64,000 bases of DNA from Trema orientale (GCA_002914845.1 JXTC01000278.1:195577-259576); one strand, 5' to 3'; shown: positions 46,881 to 60,200, numbered from the stretch's first letter. Made by a program: numbers and translations. The notes: generated by a model not told the origin, from the sequence alone.

Positions 46881-47935
46881 TAAAATATAAATTAAGGAAG
46901 CCACCTTTCAAAAAAAAAAAATTTAAGGAAGCCAATTAATAATAATTAAATATGTGGACCTCACGAAAATTATCAATTATTGGAGCTAGGTGAACCAATT
47001 TAGCTCTCCAATTTTTTCGGGATTCCTACAAAATTCTAGTACAAAGTATCAAATATTAAAAAATCTTAGATTACCTGAATTTTTTGAAAAACTGCATATT
47101 ATTTTAGAAAAATAACACTTTTTAAATTTTTTTAACTTTTACAAATAACATTCTAAATACAATTTTTTCTTTAAACTTGGTACTTATCAATCGTACTCCA
47201 AGTAACCAGTTAAGTTACAATCTCAGGTAACGTGAATGGTTACTCCAAATATCTCATCAAGCAAAAAGTGATATTTTTCTAATTAAAATATGAGATTTTT
47301 CAATATTTTTGAAAAATTAATTTTAAAAAAAAAATTTCATCATTATTTGGACTTCTTACAGAAATCCAGACTCATAGCGTTATAAATTGGAAAATCTCAT
47401 GGGCTGATTTTTAAAAAAAAATTGGATTTCTTTAGAAAAATATAACTTTCGAAAGGTTTTAGAAAAATATCACTTTTAATAAATATTTAGAAAATATCAT
47501 TTTTTTCTTCAAACTGATATTTTTAAGTGGCACTCGAGGTAACCAGTTGAGTTATTCTGGGTAACCAATCTAGTTACTGAAAGTAACTAATTAAGTTATC
47601 TTAAGTAATTTGACAGGTTACCTCAAATATCTCACAAATTAATAAAAAGTAGTATTTTTCTAAATACTTCTAAAAGAATGAAATCTATTGAGGCAAAATA
47701 TCTAAGACAAGGTAAGCTAAATGAATGAATGTGACGAATCCCCTTGAGGTTAATATTAAGATAAAGTAAGCCAAATGAAAGAGCCCTATTATGTCACTAA
47801 ATTAGGAGCTATGTCTTAAAAAAGCCTAAAAAATGAGGTTAAAAGAAATAAGGGTTTAAAAGCATAATGTCTTCCATGATATATAAATTGATACATTTAA
47901 TGAATGAAGAAGAAATGACCTCAAAATGATGAGGT
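46881..47935. other. AT-rich intergenic with degenerate GTAACCAGTT-type repeats
   Basis: Two related stretches, about 47160-47290 and 47500-47660, share GTAACCAGTT(A/G)AGTTA, a following (A/C)TCAAATATCTCA(T/C) and a TGATATTTTTCTAA-like end. No gene. The motif recurs near 52165-52370. Confidence 0.5.
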
Positions 47936-47938
47936 ATT

Positions 47939-48053
47939 AGTCAAAATATTTTGAATACAGGTCACAATTAAATTGACCATATTGACCAAAAGTTAAGAGG
48001 ATCTTGACCTAAAGTCAAATTAGTCTTAACCATACGTCAAGATTAGTTTGACC
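47939..48053. promoter_or_regulatory. Cluster of W-box cores (TTGACY) upstream of ATP10
   Basis: Seven TTGAC cores in 115 bp on both strands: TTGACC at 47973, 47982, 48004 and 48048; AGTCAA (TTGACT reversed) at 47939 and 48013; and CGTCAA at 48035. TTGACY is the known WRKY-factor binding core. It lies ~850-960 bp upstream of the ATP10 start codon. A role is inference. Confidence 0.45.
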
Positions 48054-48289
48054 TACAATATGACAACGAGATCTATAAGATATAAAAAAGACGATGAATA
48101 TACCAAAACATGGAATTTTTAGCTCATTATTGCCTATATTATTATTATGATCCTCCTTCAAACATCACTCACTCATTATCAACCATAAAAACCATTCTTG
48201 AAAAAAACTTATTCATTTACCTTCAAAATCGTAAAAATTCCCCCTATCAATGCCAAACTTCTTTCCAACCGAGGTTTTTAATAAATAGT

Positions 48290-48400
48290 AAAAAGGTCAT
48301 TAAGAAAGAAAGAAAGAGAAAGGTGGAGAGAGAGAGGGGGGGGGAGGGAAGGGGAGAGGGGGAGAGAAACCATCAAGAAGAGAAAGAGAGAGAACGTGAA
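48290..48400 (+). promoter_or_regulatory. Polypurine tract with G-quadruplex motif
   Basis: A run of A/G only. Within it 48336-48362 has G-tracts of 9, 3, 4 and 5 separated by loops of 1-3 bases, satisfying the standard four-tract quadruplex rule. It lies about 540 bp upstream of the ATP10 start. The frame 48110-48499 that crosses it is low-complexity and not called. Confidence 0.5.
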
Positions 48401-48898
48401 TACCCAAACTTTCATGTTCTTTATGAGATGAAGAGATTAATCAAGCAAGAGAAGAAAAAGTGGTTTAATGTTCTTTATGAGATGGAAACCAAGATCTGAT
48501 TTTAAAGAAAGAATGGAGAAGAAGAAGAGAGAGAAAACGAAAATAGAATAGAAATGAGAGAACAATATGGCAAAATAAAATGAGCTCCCACGTATCAAGT
48601 CCTCATTTTTGGCTAAGGACATATTAAGAAATCCGTTTTTTTCTTTTCTACTAAGTCCTAAGTTTTGGTGAATAAAACGTCCCAAACAATCATATCCATG
48701 TCCTTTTCTCTGGTTTGGTCTATTTCCTCCAAATTTTCAGTTGGGCCTGGGCCAAGCCTCTGGTTCACCAGCGACCAGTACTACCACCAGTCCACACCAG
48801 TGCGACTCGAGCACTAGTGTTCGTGCAAAACCCTTTCTTCGTATTTGAGTTTACTGATTTTCGAACACGGGAAGAGCCAAATCAAATCGAAGAAGAAG

Positions 48899-50839
48899 AT
48901 GTTGAGCCTTAAGCGATTGACTCGACCTTCCATTATGGCTTCCCAACTGTTGAGGCTCAAAGACCATAAGGAGCTCTTCTATGACATTCCTCTTTCCCAC
49001 CATTTCTTAGCTCAAAGGACCTCCACTCGCTTCTTCGACTTCTATAAGGTACTCTCACTACCCCTGTTTGGTTTCCCAGAAAATATTTCTTGCTTATTTT
49101 CTTGTTAAGCTGCATTTTTAATCTCATTAACGGAAATTGGCAAAAACCCTTTTGCTCTCTCAGCTTGGAAGCAAAGAGGCCGTCGAGAAAGAACGTACTC
49201 GGCTGTGAGTTACCTTACTACTTTCTTCTCTTAAAACCCTTTTGTTTGGGTCAAAACCCTTTTGTTTGAAGCCTTTATTAAGATTAATTTAGGGCAGTGC
49301 AGATGAGATGAACAGGGGATACTTTGCTGATATTTCTGAGCTCAAGAAACATGGTGGCAAGGTACTATTACAAACACTGGTCAAATTCAATATTAAATTT
49401 TTGCCCTTTTCTAGGTTTCGTTCAAAGATGGTATATTGCAACTCATTGGGCTTGAATGTTACTCGGATAAAGAAAATTTCATTTGGGTTTTCGGTTGATT
49501 TTTGTCTACTAAGTAGGATTCTAAGTGGATTAACCTTTTTTAATCAGTTGGTCGCGTTCATTTTTCTTGCGTGCAGATTGCTTTGGCAAATAAGATTATT
49601 ATCCCTCCTATGGCGGCTGTGAAGTTTCCCAGCTTAGAAGTGAATTACTCTGATGGGAAAACAGTGAAGCTTCCCATTGATTCCAAGGGAAATGTAGATG
49701 CAGCTGATGCTGATAAGTCACCTATCCCTAAGGCATCTTTAATATGCATTTCATTTCGAGCAAACTCACAGGTACAGATTTGTGGTTGTGCTTTGGTAGA
49801 TTGTGCTGCAGCAGGATTCTGAAATTATATTTGAACAGAGTGGAGGGGAGAAATTGTCGTATGACTCAGAGAAATTTTTCTAGAACTCTTTAGGTTAAAT
49901 AAGTATACCATCAAATAGTTAAATTCATTAGAGTAGATTAAGAAATTGTGATAAGACTCTCAATGGTGTACCAGGAGTCTCTATTCTTTATGATCATAAT
50001 TGGAAGATTTGGTTATATTTAGAGTACTGTGAATAATCTATTTCATTGACAGTCGATGATTAACTCTTGGAGTCTACCTTTTCTTGATGCTTTCCGTGGT
50101 TCAAAAGATGTCAATCTATACGAGGTAATCTATTATCTCTATTCTAAACCTGGACTCCGGTACAATCTTCTGGGCTTAGTTTTTTAGCTCATTACGTAGG
50201 ACGTATTAAACTCACCACATATATTGCATTTCTGAGTTCTGGAACTTTAAAGGACGTATAGCTCTGTTAATACTCATACCCGCTATTGACTGCTTATTTA
50301 ACTCTTGATTTACAAATCCCACTTCAAATTGTGCCATACGCTAGTGCTTGATTCTTTCATAGGTCCATTAATTTTGCCCAATTATTTATCCATTGAATTT
50401 TTGTTTCATTTCAGAATTGTAATGTACTAATAGCTTTTTTCTTCAGATATCATTTATAGATTCATGGCTCTTATGTCGTAGTCCGATTAAGTGGTTGCTC
50501 CTTCGGATTATGAAGAAATCTAGGGATGATGGAATAAACAATGCACTTAAGAGGCAGATTGTGTATTCATTTGGTGATCACTATTACTTCAGAAAAGAAC
50601 TTAAAATACTGAACCTTCTAACTGGGTACAAAAGTTTTCTGTCACTCTTCACGTTACTGATTTGATAAAAGTACAATCATTGCATGATAAAATACCACTG
50701 TCAATGTTTGTCTCTATGCAGATATATATTCCTGCTTGACAAATTTGGTAGAATAAGATGGCAAGGATTTGGGTTGGCAACGGAAGAAGAGTTAGCGTCC
50801 CTTCTTTCTTGCACATCACTTCTCCTGGAAGATAAGTGA
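48899..50839 (+). CDS. ATP10: Mitochondrial F1Fo-ATP synthase assembly factor ATP10
   Basis: Homologue of the ATP10 family, which acts at the mitochondrial inner membrane in assembling the Fo part of ATP synthase. Seven exons: 48899-49048, 49164-49204, 49298-49361, 49577-49771, 50053-50124, 50447-50625, 50722-50839 (TGA); GT-AG introns with consistent phases, giving 272 aa. The N-terminus is rich in basic and hydroxyl residues (MLSLKRLTRPSIMASQLLRL), as for a mitochondrial targeting peptide; a second ATG 12 codons on is an alternative start. Landmarks: ADEMNRGYFADISELKKHGGK, the conserved FPSLEV, PKASLICISFRANSQ, MINSW and a C-terminal YIFLLDKFGRIRWQGFGLATEEEL block. The exon 3 acceptor was placed at GGCAG|T to keep the ERTRLADEMNR junction. 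A broken copy of the last two exons lies at 53403-53720. Confidence 0.88.
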
Positions 50840-52859
50840 GGTAAATCAAAATCCATATCTTGACCTATATTTCTCTCTGCTTTTGAATACGATACTGAGA
50901 ATTCCAGCCTAATGTCACTAGTGACCAACAACTTCAACAAGTTGCCACCTCATAATGCATTGCTCATGCATACTCTTTTTTCATTTATATCAGAAATCTC
51001 ACAAACTTGCATTGCGAACTCTAGTTCAAAACATAAGTGATGCTTGGGTAGGTCCCATGAGGTATCGAACCCCAAATGGACCTCATGGGAGCAAAAGTAT
51101 GAATTTGAATGGTTGACCTACCCCGCATGCGTACCCTTTCTTATGCCTCTAAGAAATGCATTTGCATTGTCCTTAGACTTGTTGTCTCATATATCTTTGT
51201 ATTCTTTACTTTGTTCCTTAACTTTTCAGCATAATATATTAAAAAGAAAAACTCTATATTTCTTTTGTTCTTTACTTGTTATGATCTTGTATGCAGTGCT
51301 ATTTGCTTATGGGAAGCATTGTTAGAAAGGTGGTGTTGGCATCTACAATAAAGCCCGTTGACCCAATGAACACATGAGTTTTGAGAATGAGAAATGACTT
51401 TTCTTCTCCCTTTGAGAGTTTTAGTGGGGAAAAAAATACACAAACAAGCACATGGAGAATGAAGTTTTCAGTTTAGTTGTAGGAAAATTTTAAAGTGTGA
51501 ACGCTTAAATGCTATAAATTCCTCTTCTTTTCTTCTTTTATTTTCTTTTTTGATCCTTTAGCACCGGTTTAATCCAAATGTGTTGGGTTTTTTTATACTT
51601 ATTTTTAGATGAATATAATTCTCTTTACATTTATTGACGAAGTGTAAGCAATAATGTTAAGCTTTGAGCTGCAGAATGCATATTAAGAAGGGTTATATAC
51701 TTTTTCCCAGATGGAACCTCTATGAAGAAAAATAATTACATAAATAAAATAATATAACACCACCACCAAAAGTTCTGTCAATCAGTAGGTAGATAACAAG
51801 CATGTTTTTCTTTAATTTTTTCATCTGACTGTTTCACGTTTGTTCTTAAAAATCAGATTAGTGATCTACATTTTTTTTCTCTAAATAATTAGCTAACTAG
51901 GAGAAATTAAAATTAGCGAATACACGGCTCTTTCAATTATTTCCGTACCGCTTTTTTTGTTTTTCTAAAGTCCTTGATTATGGGTTTTGGGCTTTGGGAT
52001 AGACTCTCAAACGGGCTTCTTTCTTCCTCTTCCCATGTTTCTCTTTCCTTTCGACTTTCAGAGATCCTTTCCAGATTTTTCCAAATTGTCTATGAATGTA
52101 TTCAATAAAAAAGAAGAAAGTATCCAAGTTCTTATTTTTCCAGAATTTATTTTCTTTTTCTGATCTCCAGTGACTGGTTTCCAGTTACCAGTTATTGATT
52201 AGATTTAACAAGAAACAGAAATCATTTACTTGTTAGTTAGAACCTTAACAAATATGTTGATGATCAACTGGTTACTTTAGGTTGTTCAACTATAGTTTCC
52301 AGTAACTGGTTTCTGTTTTCTATTTATTGGTTATCAATAAATGGTTACCAGATCAGTACCAGTAACCATGTACTGAATCTCGCTAGAGCTGGAAGACGCC
52401 GGAATCACCGGAATTGGAAGGTGACGCTGGATTTGGGTTGCTATTAGATCGGAATGCGGTCATAAGGTAGCGCCAGATTGGGTTCTCTCTGAATTTCCTT
52501 CTTCCCCCTTTTATTTTCTCCTTTCTTCGTATTTGTGGTATCATATTTGGTTTTTTTTTTTTTAATGTAAAAATACCAGTTCTGTACCGTATGAAAACTT
52601 AATACTTTTGAGTTGACCGTATATATATAATTTTTTTATTATTTAATCGGTAAATTCCTTAAAATCTCAAAGAACTATGTTTGTTTAGCTTCCATTGGAA
52701 GAGTTTTCATAATCCAAGAGTTCTTCACATTTCACAAAACATGCTCAAAAGCTAATTTTGGGCTCAAGAAGCCGAAAGCTGACTTCTAAAATCCATGCTA
52801 AACAAGCTCTTATGAATATGTTAACGTGGCTACAAGCTCAAAGTTCCATATAACTCAAG
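50840..52859. other. Intergenic between ATP10 and its partial duplicate
   Basis: Contains a perfect 11-bp hairpin at 51053-51090 (TCCCATGAGGT / ACCTCATGGGA, 16-base loop) in the 3' flank of ATP10. There is a cluster of CTGGTTAC/GTAACCAG-like motifs at 52165-52370. A short GC-richer patch at 52380-52500 (GACGCCGGAATCACCGGAATT) is exon-like but unidentified. Confidence 0.5.
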
Positions 52860-53945
52860 CGTGTAATGTGTTGGTGGGGTTAATATATATGTGATTGACT
52901 ATCAAGAGCTTATTTGACTCTCGATTTACACATCCCCACTTCAAATTGTACTAAATAGCCCTTTCTAGCTATGTTGCCATATTATTATTGGATGGATTTT
53001 TGTTCCATTCTAGTATTTTAAGTTGTTAGAGTTGATTAGATAAGATAGTCAATTGTACATGTGTCAGTCAGTTACTCTATCAGTTGTGCTGTGAATAGAA
53101 GATCCAAGACTGAATGCAATTACCTTTAGATTCTTTTCATTTTTTTTTTTCTGAAGGGTATAGCTCTAATTCTTAACAAGATTGACTAAGCAGTGTTGGC
53201 TGCTCTCGTAGGTCTTCCGGCCGAACCACGTAATCTTGTGTTCTTCTTGTTCGTTTATTTTCTGTGCTTGTGATCTTGGTAATTCTGTGTTTTACGTAGG
53301 AGAAAAGTGATCATATATAGTTGTGTTCTGAATCTTTTGAGTGTTAAATTCACTACGTACGTAAGTTATCTCACGTAATCAATTAGTAAAGTTCTTTCAA
53401 TTCAGACATCATTTATAGATTCGTGGCTCTTATGTCAGAGTCCAATTAATTAAGTGGCTGCTCCTTCGGATTATGAAGAAATAACCCAAGGACGATGGCC
53501 TTAAAGATGCACTTTCAAGATGCAAATTGTGTATGATCCTTCTGATAACTTTGGGGATGATAATAAAAGCAAAACTATTGCATTATGAATTACCATTGCC
53601 AATGTTAATGTTGACCATGAAATATGTAATCTTGCTCCACAAATTTGATTAAAAATATATAAGATGGAAAGGCTTTGGATTGGTTAAGGAAGAGAGGAGT
53701 TAGCGTCGAATGCGTTGTTCTTGCTTGTTTCTTTTTCATATACATATATATCTCAGAAATCTCCTAATCCCGTATTCTAAATTCAAGTTCGAAACTAGGT
53801 TCTCACACTGATCACCTCTATAACCTTTGGAAAGCGAAAAACTCATGCATGTTGCTATGAGGACCAAAAGTATAATTGTGTATTTTCGACGTGTCTTGCA
53901 TGCATAATCTTTTCTTATGCCCCTGGATTTTTGGGGAAATTATAT
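52860..53945 (+). repeat. Partial duplication of the 3' half of ATP10 and its flank
   Basis: 52890-52950 matches ATP10 intron 5 (50283-50340), 53403-53720 matches exons 6-7, and 53750-53935 matches the downstream region 50985-51160, in order and orientation. The duplication therefore covers roughly 50280-51165, with insertions in the new copy. Confidence 0.75.
53403..53720 (+). pseudogene. Broken copy of ATP10 exons 6-7
   Basis: Begins CAGACATCATTTATAGATTCGT and reads SFIDSWLLCQSPI before a 4-bp insertion (ATTAATTAAGTGG against ATTAAGTGG) shifts the frame into a stop. Exon 7-like sequence (CACAAATTTGATTAAAAATATATAAGATGGAAAGGC) follows with further damage. No upstream exons are present, so it cannot encode ATP10. 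Confidence 0.85.
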
Positions 53946-54256
53946 ACATATATATAGGGAACCAATCCATCTAGAACATTAACCATTTGTGGCCTTGGAT
54001 GTCATCAGCTCACATTTCTCATTAAACATAGTCACAAGCTTAAACTTAGAATCACTCAGACCAGATTTTCTCATGTCCAAATTGTTTTCAACACAAACAT
54101 AAGTCTAATACAACAAATAACACTAGATTACCTGAAAACCTTATGCCACAATGTAATTAAGTGAAAGCTTGTACAATTCTTTTACGCAACTGAACAAGCA
54201 CATGAATATTATGTAGCTAAGAGTTTTCCAACAGAGAAAGCATGAGAATCAAGTTT

Positions 54257-57200
54257 TTATCGCTTTTGAAAATTTAACTCCTTAATCAGCAAGGCAAAGA
54301 TAAGGGGAAAGGCCACTGCAAAAGCAACATTGACAGAAGCAACAACTCCAAGAAAGTCGTGTCTATATGCAAAATACCGCCTCAGAAATTCTCTCACAGT
54401 CTCCTCTGTAGTACCATCATCAAACTTCTCTGTAACATCTCCATATTGCGATACCAGCAGGCCGTACATAGTCCATGCTACAGGACACGTCCAATAATAC
54501 CATCTCCACCACACTGGCATCCTCTGTTGTTTTCCACGAAATCAAACAAGAAAATTAGTAACTAGGATTAAAGTTGATGAATCAAGAGAGCAAATGGACT
54601 CTTCTTACAGTGTATGGGACTATGAAGCCGGAGAAGAGGTTCCACAATCCATAAAAGGCGGATGAAACGGTGGTCGCAACTTCAAGGTTTGGTGTGGCAG
54701 CCACAACCATCATTCCATAGAAAGTGAAGTAGAGCATTGCGAAAAGGGTGAAGAATAGATACCAAAAGAACTTCTCAACAGTCCATTCAAAGCCGATCAT
54801 TGTATACACAATGACGGAACAAACTGTAGCTTGACAAAAAATATATGGAATCTCAATCATCACCTATCCCACCAAAAAAAAAAAAAAAGAAAGAAAGAGA
54901 GATACTTCATAAGCTTATCTTTTCTTCAATATGTTTTGGTATAATAAGCTTGTATTACATTGTATAATAGCAAGAGTACTACCTGTGCAAATGTATAGGG
55001 AAAAGCTGAATACATCCCTGCAGCTTTTTCCCTATAATAGACCAGTCTTTCTATCCAAACTACTTTTCTCACAGACGAACCATTATGGACCCCGATGAAG
55101 AAGACAGCAGCATACATTGATCCCATTGCATTGAGAAGATCTTTTGGAGTATTCCTGCATTTTGGATATTTCAGAAATCCATGAAAACTAATAATTTGAA
55201 ATAACGAATTGTATTTAGTCTCTTTGGAGGGTTACCTTTGGCCTCCTAGGTTCCAGAACAATGTCCCAAACATCAATGCTACAAACAACGTGAAGAAAAA
55301 CCTCACGCAAGTGTACGACGCATTTCGCCAGTAAGACCATCGCTGTTTCCATAAGCAAACAATGCATTGTGTAACAAGTGATGTTGCATACTGAGTTGGG
55401 AAATGGAGATCCTTTGAGCCGGGAGCAGGCGCACTAAGCTCTTCGATAAGCCCTCTGCTCATCCTGTGATGTATGAGATTTTAAACAATGTTACTCTTTT
55501 CATATCCTTTTAATACTGCAGTAAATAATTACATGGAAATGTAAGCTTGAAATATAAGCGGTACACTGACCTATACAGATCTGAGTTCTTGAAAATATCA
55601 GCAAAATCAACCCCTAAGGCCATTTCTTGATCTGAAGAACTAACCTCCAACATCCAAGTAGCTGGATTATAACCCTCTTTAATTTTACTGACACCTTCAA
55701 TTGCCTTTACATTAAGATTTAGTATTTATTTGTAAGTTCATAAATGAGAACAAAGCAATAATATAAAAATTGATTTTCCTTTGTACCTCGAAATATTGGA
55801 TTAGACTGGAACAATGGCGACCTAATGGCCCAACATATATCTCCTCTCCTCCACGCTTCATCAGGAAAAGCTGCAACACAAATTTTAGTTACATAGTTAT
55901 CACATTGGATAAATGAACATACCAATAGACAGAATTCTGATTGCTGAAAGAACTTTTTTTAAACCTCATCGAAAGCTTCAAAGATGTCAAGGCTTGGCTG
56001 GTGGATAGTGCATACAACGGTTCTGCCAGTATCTGCAGCGTTCCTAACTGCTCTCATGACAATTGCAGCAGCTCTTGAATCAAGCCCTGAAGTTGGCTCA
56101 TCCATGAATATTACCGAAGGGTTTGCCACTAACTCAACCGCAATTGTCAGTCTTTTGCGCTGTTCAGTTGAGAGACCATTTACACCAGGCAGTCCCACAA
56201 GTGCATGCCTTAACACATTGAGTTCTGCTAGCTCCAACACTTCTTCAATGAAAATCTGTGACAATTTACGACAATCAGGTTCTAAACATGTTGAACAAAA
56301 AGATTTCTAATCAAACAAACCTCTCTGGTCTTGGTATCAACTTCAGCTGGCAAACGAAGCCATGCTGAGTAGAGCAAGGACTCGTAAATAGTAACATGTG
56401 GCGAGTGGATGTCATTTTGCTCACAATATCCCAAAATTCGAGCAAATGTTCCTTGATTCTTAGGATAGCCCGAAATTTTGATATTCCCTTCAACATGTCC
56501 ATTGGTTTTTCTGCCAGCCAAGACGTCCATCAGAGTGGTTTTTCCGGCACCACTTACTCCCATCAGCGCTGTCAAAACGCCAGGCCTGAAAGTACCACTC
56601 AATCCCTTTAGAAGAACCAATTTATCCTCTATAATGCCCTCATTCTTCATTTCCTACAAGTTTAGTTCAAGCATATTCAGGTTACATGAAAATCGATTAT
56701 CACATCTGAAGTAAAGATAAAACTTGGTAGAAATTCCCATCACATCTACTAAAGCTTCGGGAGCATACACACTACTAGTTTATTCTGCTTTCCTTTCAAT
56801 GAACATGCTTTTGTGACATATTAATGTGAAACTAAGTAGTAGTAACATTGTTTTAGTATAATTAAAATGAATTGGCAGTATTTTGTTATTTATAATAGAA
56901 TGAACGAGAGATTCTGGAATTGGACCTTTGCCTAAGGGATGTAGATTGAAAAGAGTATCCAGGTTCTTTCTACTCAAAAAACTAGCTATTTATTTATAGT
57001 TTTAAAACTGAGAATTCCTCGTAGGACTTTGAAAAGGCTAGGCAAAGAGTAACATTGCAATTAAAAAAAAAAAAAAAATTTCCCCTCCTGAGGGGACTTG
57101 ACAAAGAATTTCACTTCATAGATTGTTAATTTGTTAACATGATATTGATATAACCTTTTGACTGTAATAGCACCAAGTCCTAATATACCACCAAATATCA

Positions 57201-60200
57201 GCAAATGTACCTATAGTCTTCATTTGAAACCTACCAGTGGCATGTCAACAGAGTAAATAATATCTTTGAAGATGACCGAATGTGGTTCAAATGGAAGAAC
57301 CATTCCTCTTTTCTTATTCTGGTTCCTCTTTCCACCCTCTGCATTTGAATAGGGATTAAAGTCAGTGAAAGGTATTTTAAACATTCAAGAAACAGAAACA
57401 ATGTAATTAAGGATGATTTTTTTTTTTCTTTTTTTTTTACCTATATGCATTTGGGAGCCTGAGTTATTCCCTCCTTGATTTGAAGAAATTGCTTCTCTTC
57501 TTTTCCCATCTTGATCATCACTCTCTGAATCTTCAAATAGAACAACAGCTTGAGATTTCCCAAATTCTGTGAGAAAGATGTAGAAAACATTAGCAACCGA
57601 GCAAGAAAAATCACATCTAGTATCAAGTCATCTCGTTTCAAAGACAATATAAGGAAGAAATACTCACGGCTGAGGAAAGTGAGAGCAAGAGCATAAAGAA
57701 CATTGAAAATGATAGTGTAACCAACCACAGCCCCAAATCCAATCCAATACCAATATGATTTAGTAAAGAACCCTCGAGATTCTAACACTGCAACTCCTAG
57801 TGATCTTGTGCCGTTTGGTTCAAGCTAATACAGATTCAAGAAGTACAATTAGCAGAATAACTTAAAAGCAGACAAACAGCTCTCAACTGTTATGAGGGCC
57901 ATAAGTTTGAATACCCCTCAAATCAACAAAAAAATAAAATAAAAACTCCAAAAACTTACATGACGCCATTGGTCTGAAAGGAACTCATTCACTAGTATTG
58001 CATTTTGATAGTACATTAGGGGCGAACTCCAATAACCCCAAATCCACCATTTCTTAATTTCATCTGTAACGAAAATTTAATCACTATGAGAAGGTGGAAA
58101 TGAAAAATACAAATATTAAAAGCGCAGAAAAATTAGTCCATTTACCTTTTGATAAGAGAAAGCCTCCCAAACCGAAAAGCATGAGCAGCACAAATGAACC
58201 AAAGGTGTCAGCTATAATTAAATTCCTGGAAGTAGCTGCAATAGCTTGGAATAATGCAGCGCCCATTTGGTTAACAAATATGAGCAGGAGAACCTGCTTA
58301 AACAAGCTGCAAGAGTTCACAAAACCAAACACTTAACTATTTAAAAGGTTCAAAAACACTATTGTCTATCATAAGTCAAACTAAAGAATTAGATTACCTT
58401 GCAACACTAGAATCAAGTCCAATTGAGTAGTATGTAACAGCGACCCAAATCCCTACTTCTAAACATGCAATAGGGATCTTAAGAATCCACGTGAAAAGAG
58501 CATACACCCATGCAGGGTAAAAATTTAGATCCCTGTGCTTGTAAAACACTGGAAGTTTGTTGATTGTCATGGGAATCTCTGACATCCCATTGAACACGAA
58601 CATCACCACAATAAAAAACAATGCACCGGAGTAAATCGTTCCATCTTCTAAGGTGTCGTGATGCATTTCAGTTCTCAAGAATAGTGTTGTAACTATCAGT
58701 GCCACTATCAAAATCTTTTTTTTTTTTTAAAGAAAAAAAAAGAGAGAGAGTTATAAATTCATCTCAAAAGAGTTATAAATTCATCTCACTAGGAAACATG
58801 ATTGAAGGTTTTTTCATATGTAACCATTCTTTGTAGAGGAGAAAAAAGGCACAATTACTTTGAACAGTCTGAAAAAGTAAAGGATGTAGTTTCTTTTCAT
58901 GAGTAACCATTCTCTGTAGAACACAGCTTTCAAGAGCTCTTTCCTCTTTTCAACACCATATTTTCGAGTTGCTAAAGCAGCTGGATGGCTCTTGCTCTTG
59001 TCAAATGGAGTCGAAAGCTCATCTTCTATTCTTCGTCCAACATGGAAAGATCTGAATGCTTCAACAAATTCCTTGACAGTAACAAATCTATAAGGTTCAT
59101 CTCTTCTTGCCCAGTACTGCTCCTGATCTTTCTTTGATGTTACCTTATAATTATGAACAACCAATGACATTTAGAAGATGCTAAAAATTTTCCATAAAAG
59201 ATAGAGAAAATTGCATTTGCAGTTACCTCTTGAAGAAAGTCGGCAACACCTTTCCTTTCCGGACATTTGAAGCCCATCGATTCAAAAAAGTCTAGCACAT
59301 TCTCGCGGGGACCTTGGTACACAATCTGACCATCAGATAAGAGAATGACATCGTCAAAAAGGTTGTAAGTTTCTGGCGCCGGCTGGAGTAGAGAGATGAC
59401 TGCAGTTTCATTCAAGATGTGAACAATTTGCTTCAGCGAGTTGACTATCTGATATGTTGTTGAGCTGTCCAAACCAGTCGAAATTTCATCCATGAATAGC
59501 ACCCCTGTCGGTCCAACGAGCATCTCACCTGTTACATAAACATAATTTGGAAAAAGGTTACGTCCAAATAGTTGTGTAGTAATTTGGAAATATGTACAGA
59601 AACACATGCATACCTGTTGTAACTCGTTTCCTTTGTCCGCCAGAGATACCCCTCGTTATTTCATCTCCAATTATGGTATTAGCACAGACTTCCAATCCCA
59701 AAATCTATAAGCATAGCAATTTAATCTCAATTACCAGGGAGCTGATAGTAATTTTCTTTCATGTTAGACAATATTATTAACTTGTCAAAGATGTTCACCT
59801 TTAGAACATAATCAGTCACGACACTAGTCTCTTGACCTTCTGTTGCTGCTGCCTATAGTAGATCAGGAAAACAAAAACCTGAATGAATTGATCGGATAAA
59901 CAAATGGAACAGTTGTAAACAAGCTTTGAGAACACCTCAGGAACCGACACCAAGGCAGGGTAGTCTGGATCCTCTAAATTTTCTCTCTCCGGCTGCACCA
60001 TCGATCTCTTTAGAATTCAAGTAAGAACACTTGCCAGATTACAATGAAAATGACAGAGCAAGATAAACCCAGAGGACAAGTATAAGAACTCTGACCTTTT
60101 GTCTGGTAATAGGGAGGGAGAGGATAAAGACCTAGGTGAAGAAATTTGAGGAGAAGAATAATTTTCCTGTATGTTTGGTAGAATGGGAAGGAAAGAAACG

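Noticed and set aside
48110..48499. 129-codon plus-strand open frame before ATP10
   Set aside because: The second half is a Lys/Arg/Glu run read from the polypurine tract, and there is no family resemblance or gene structure.
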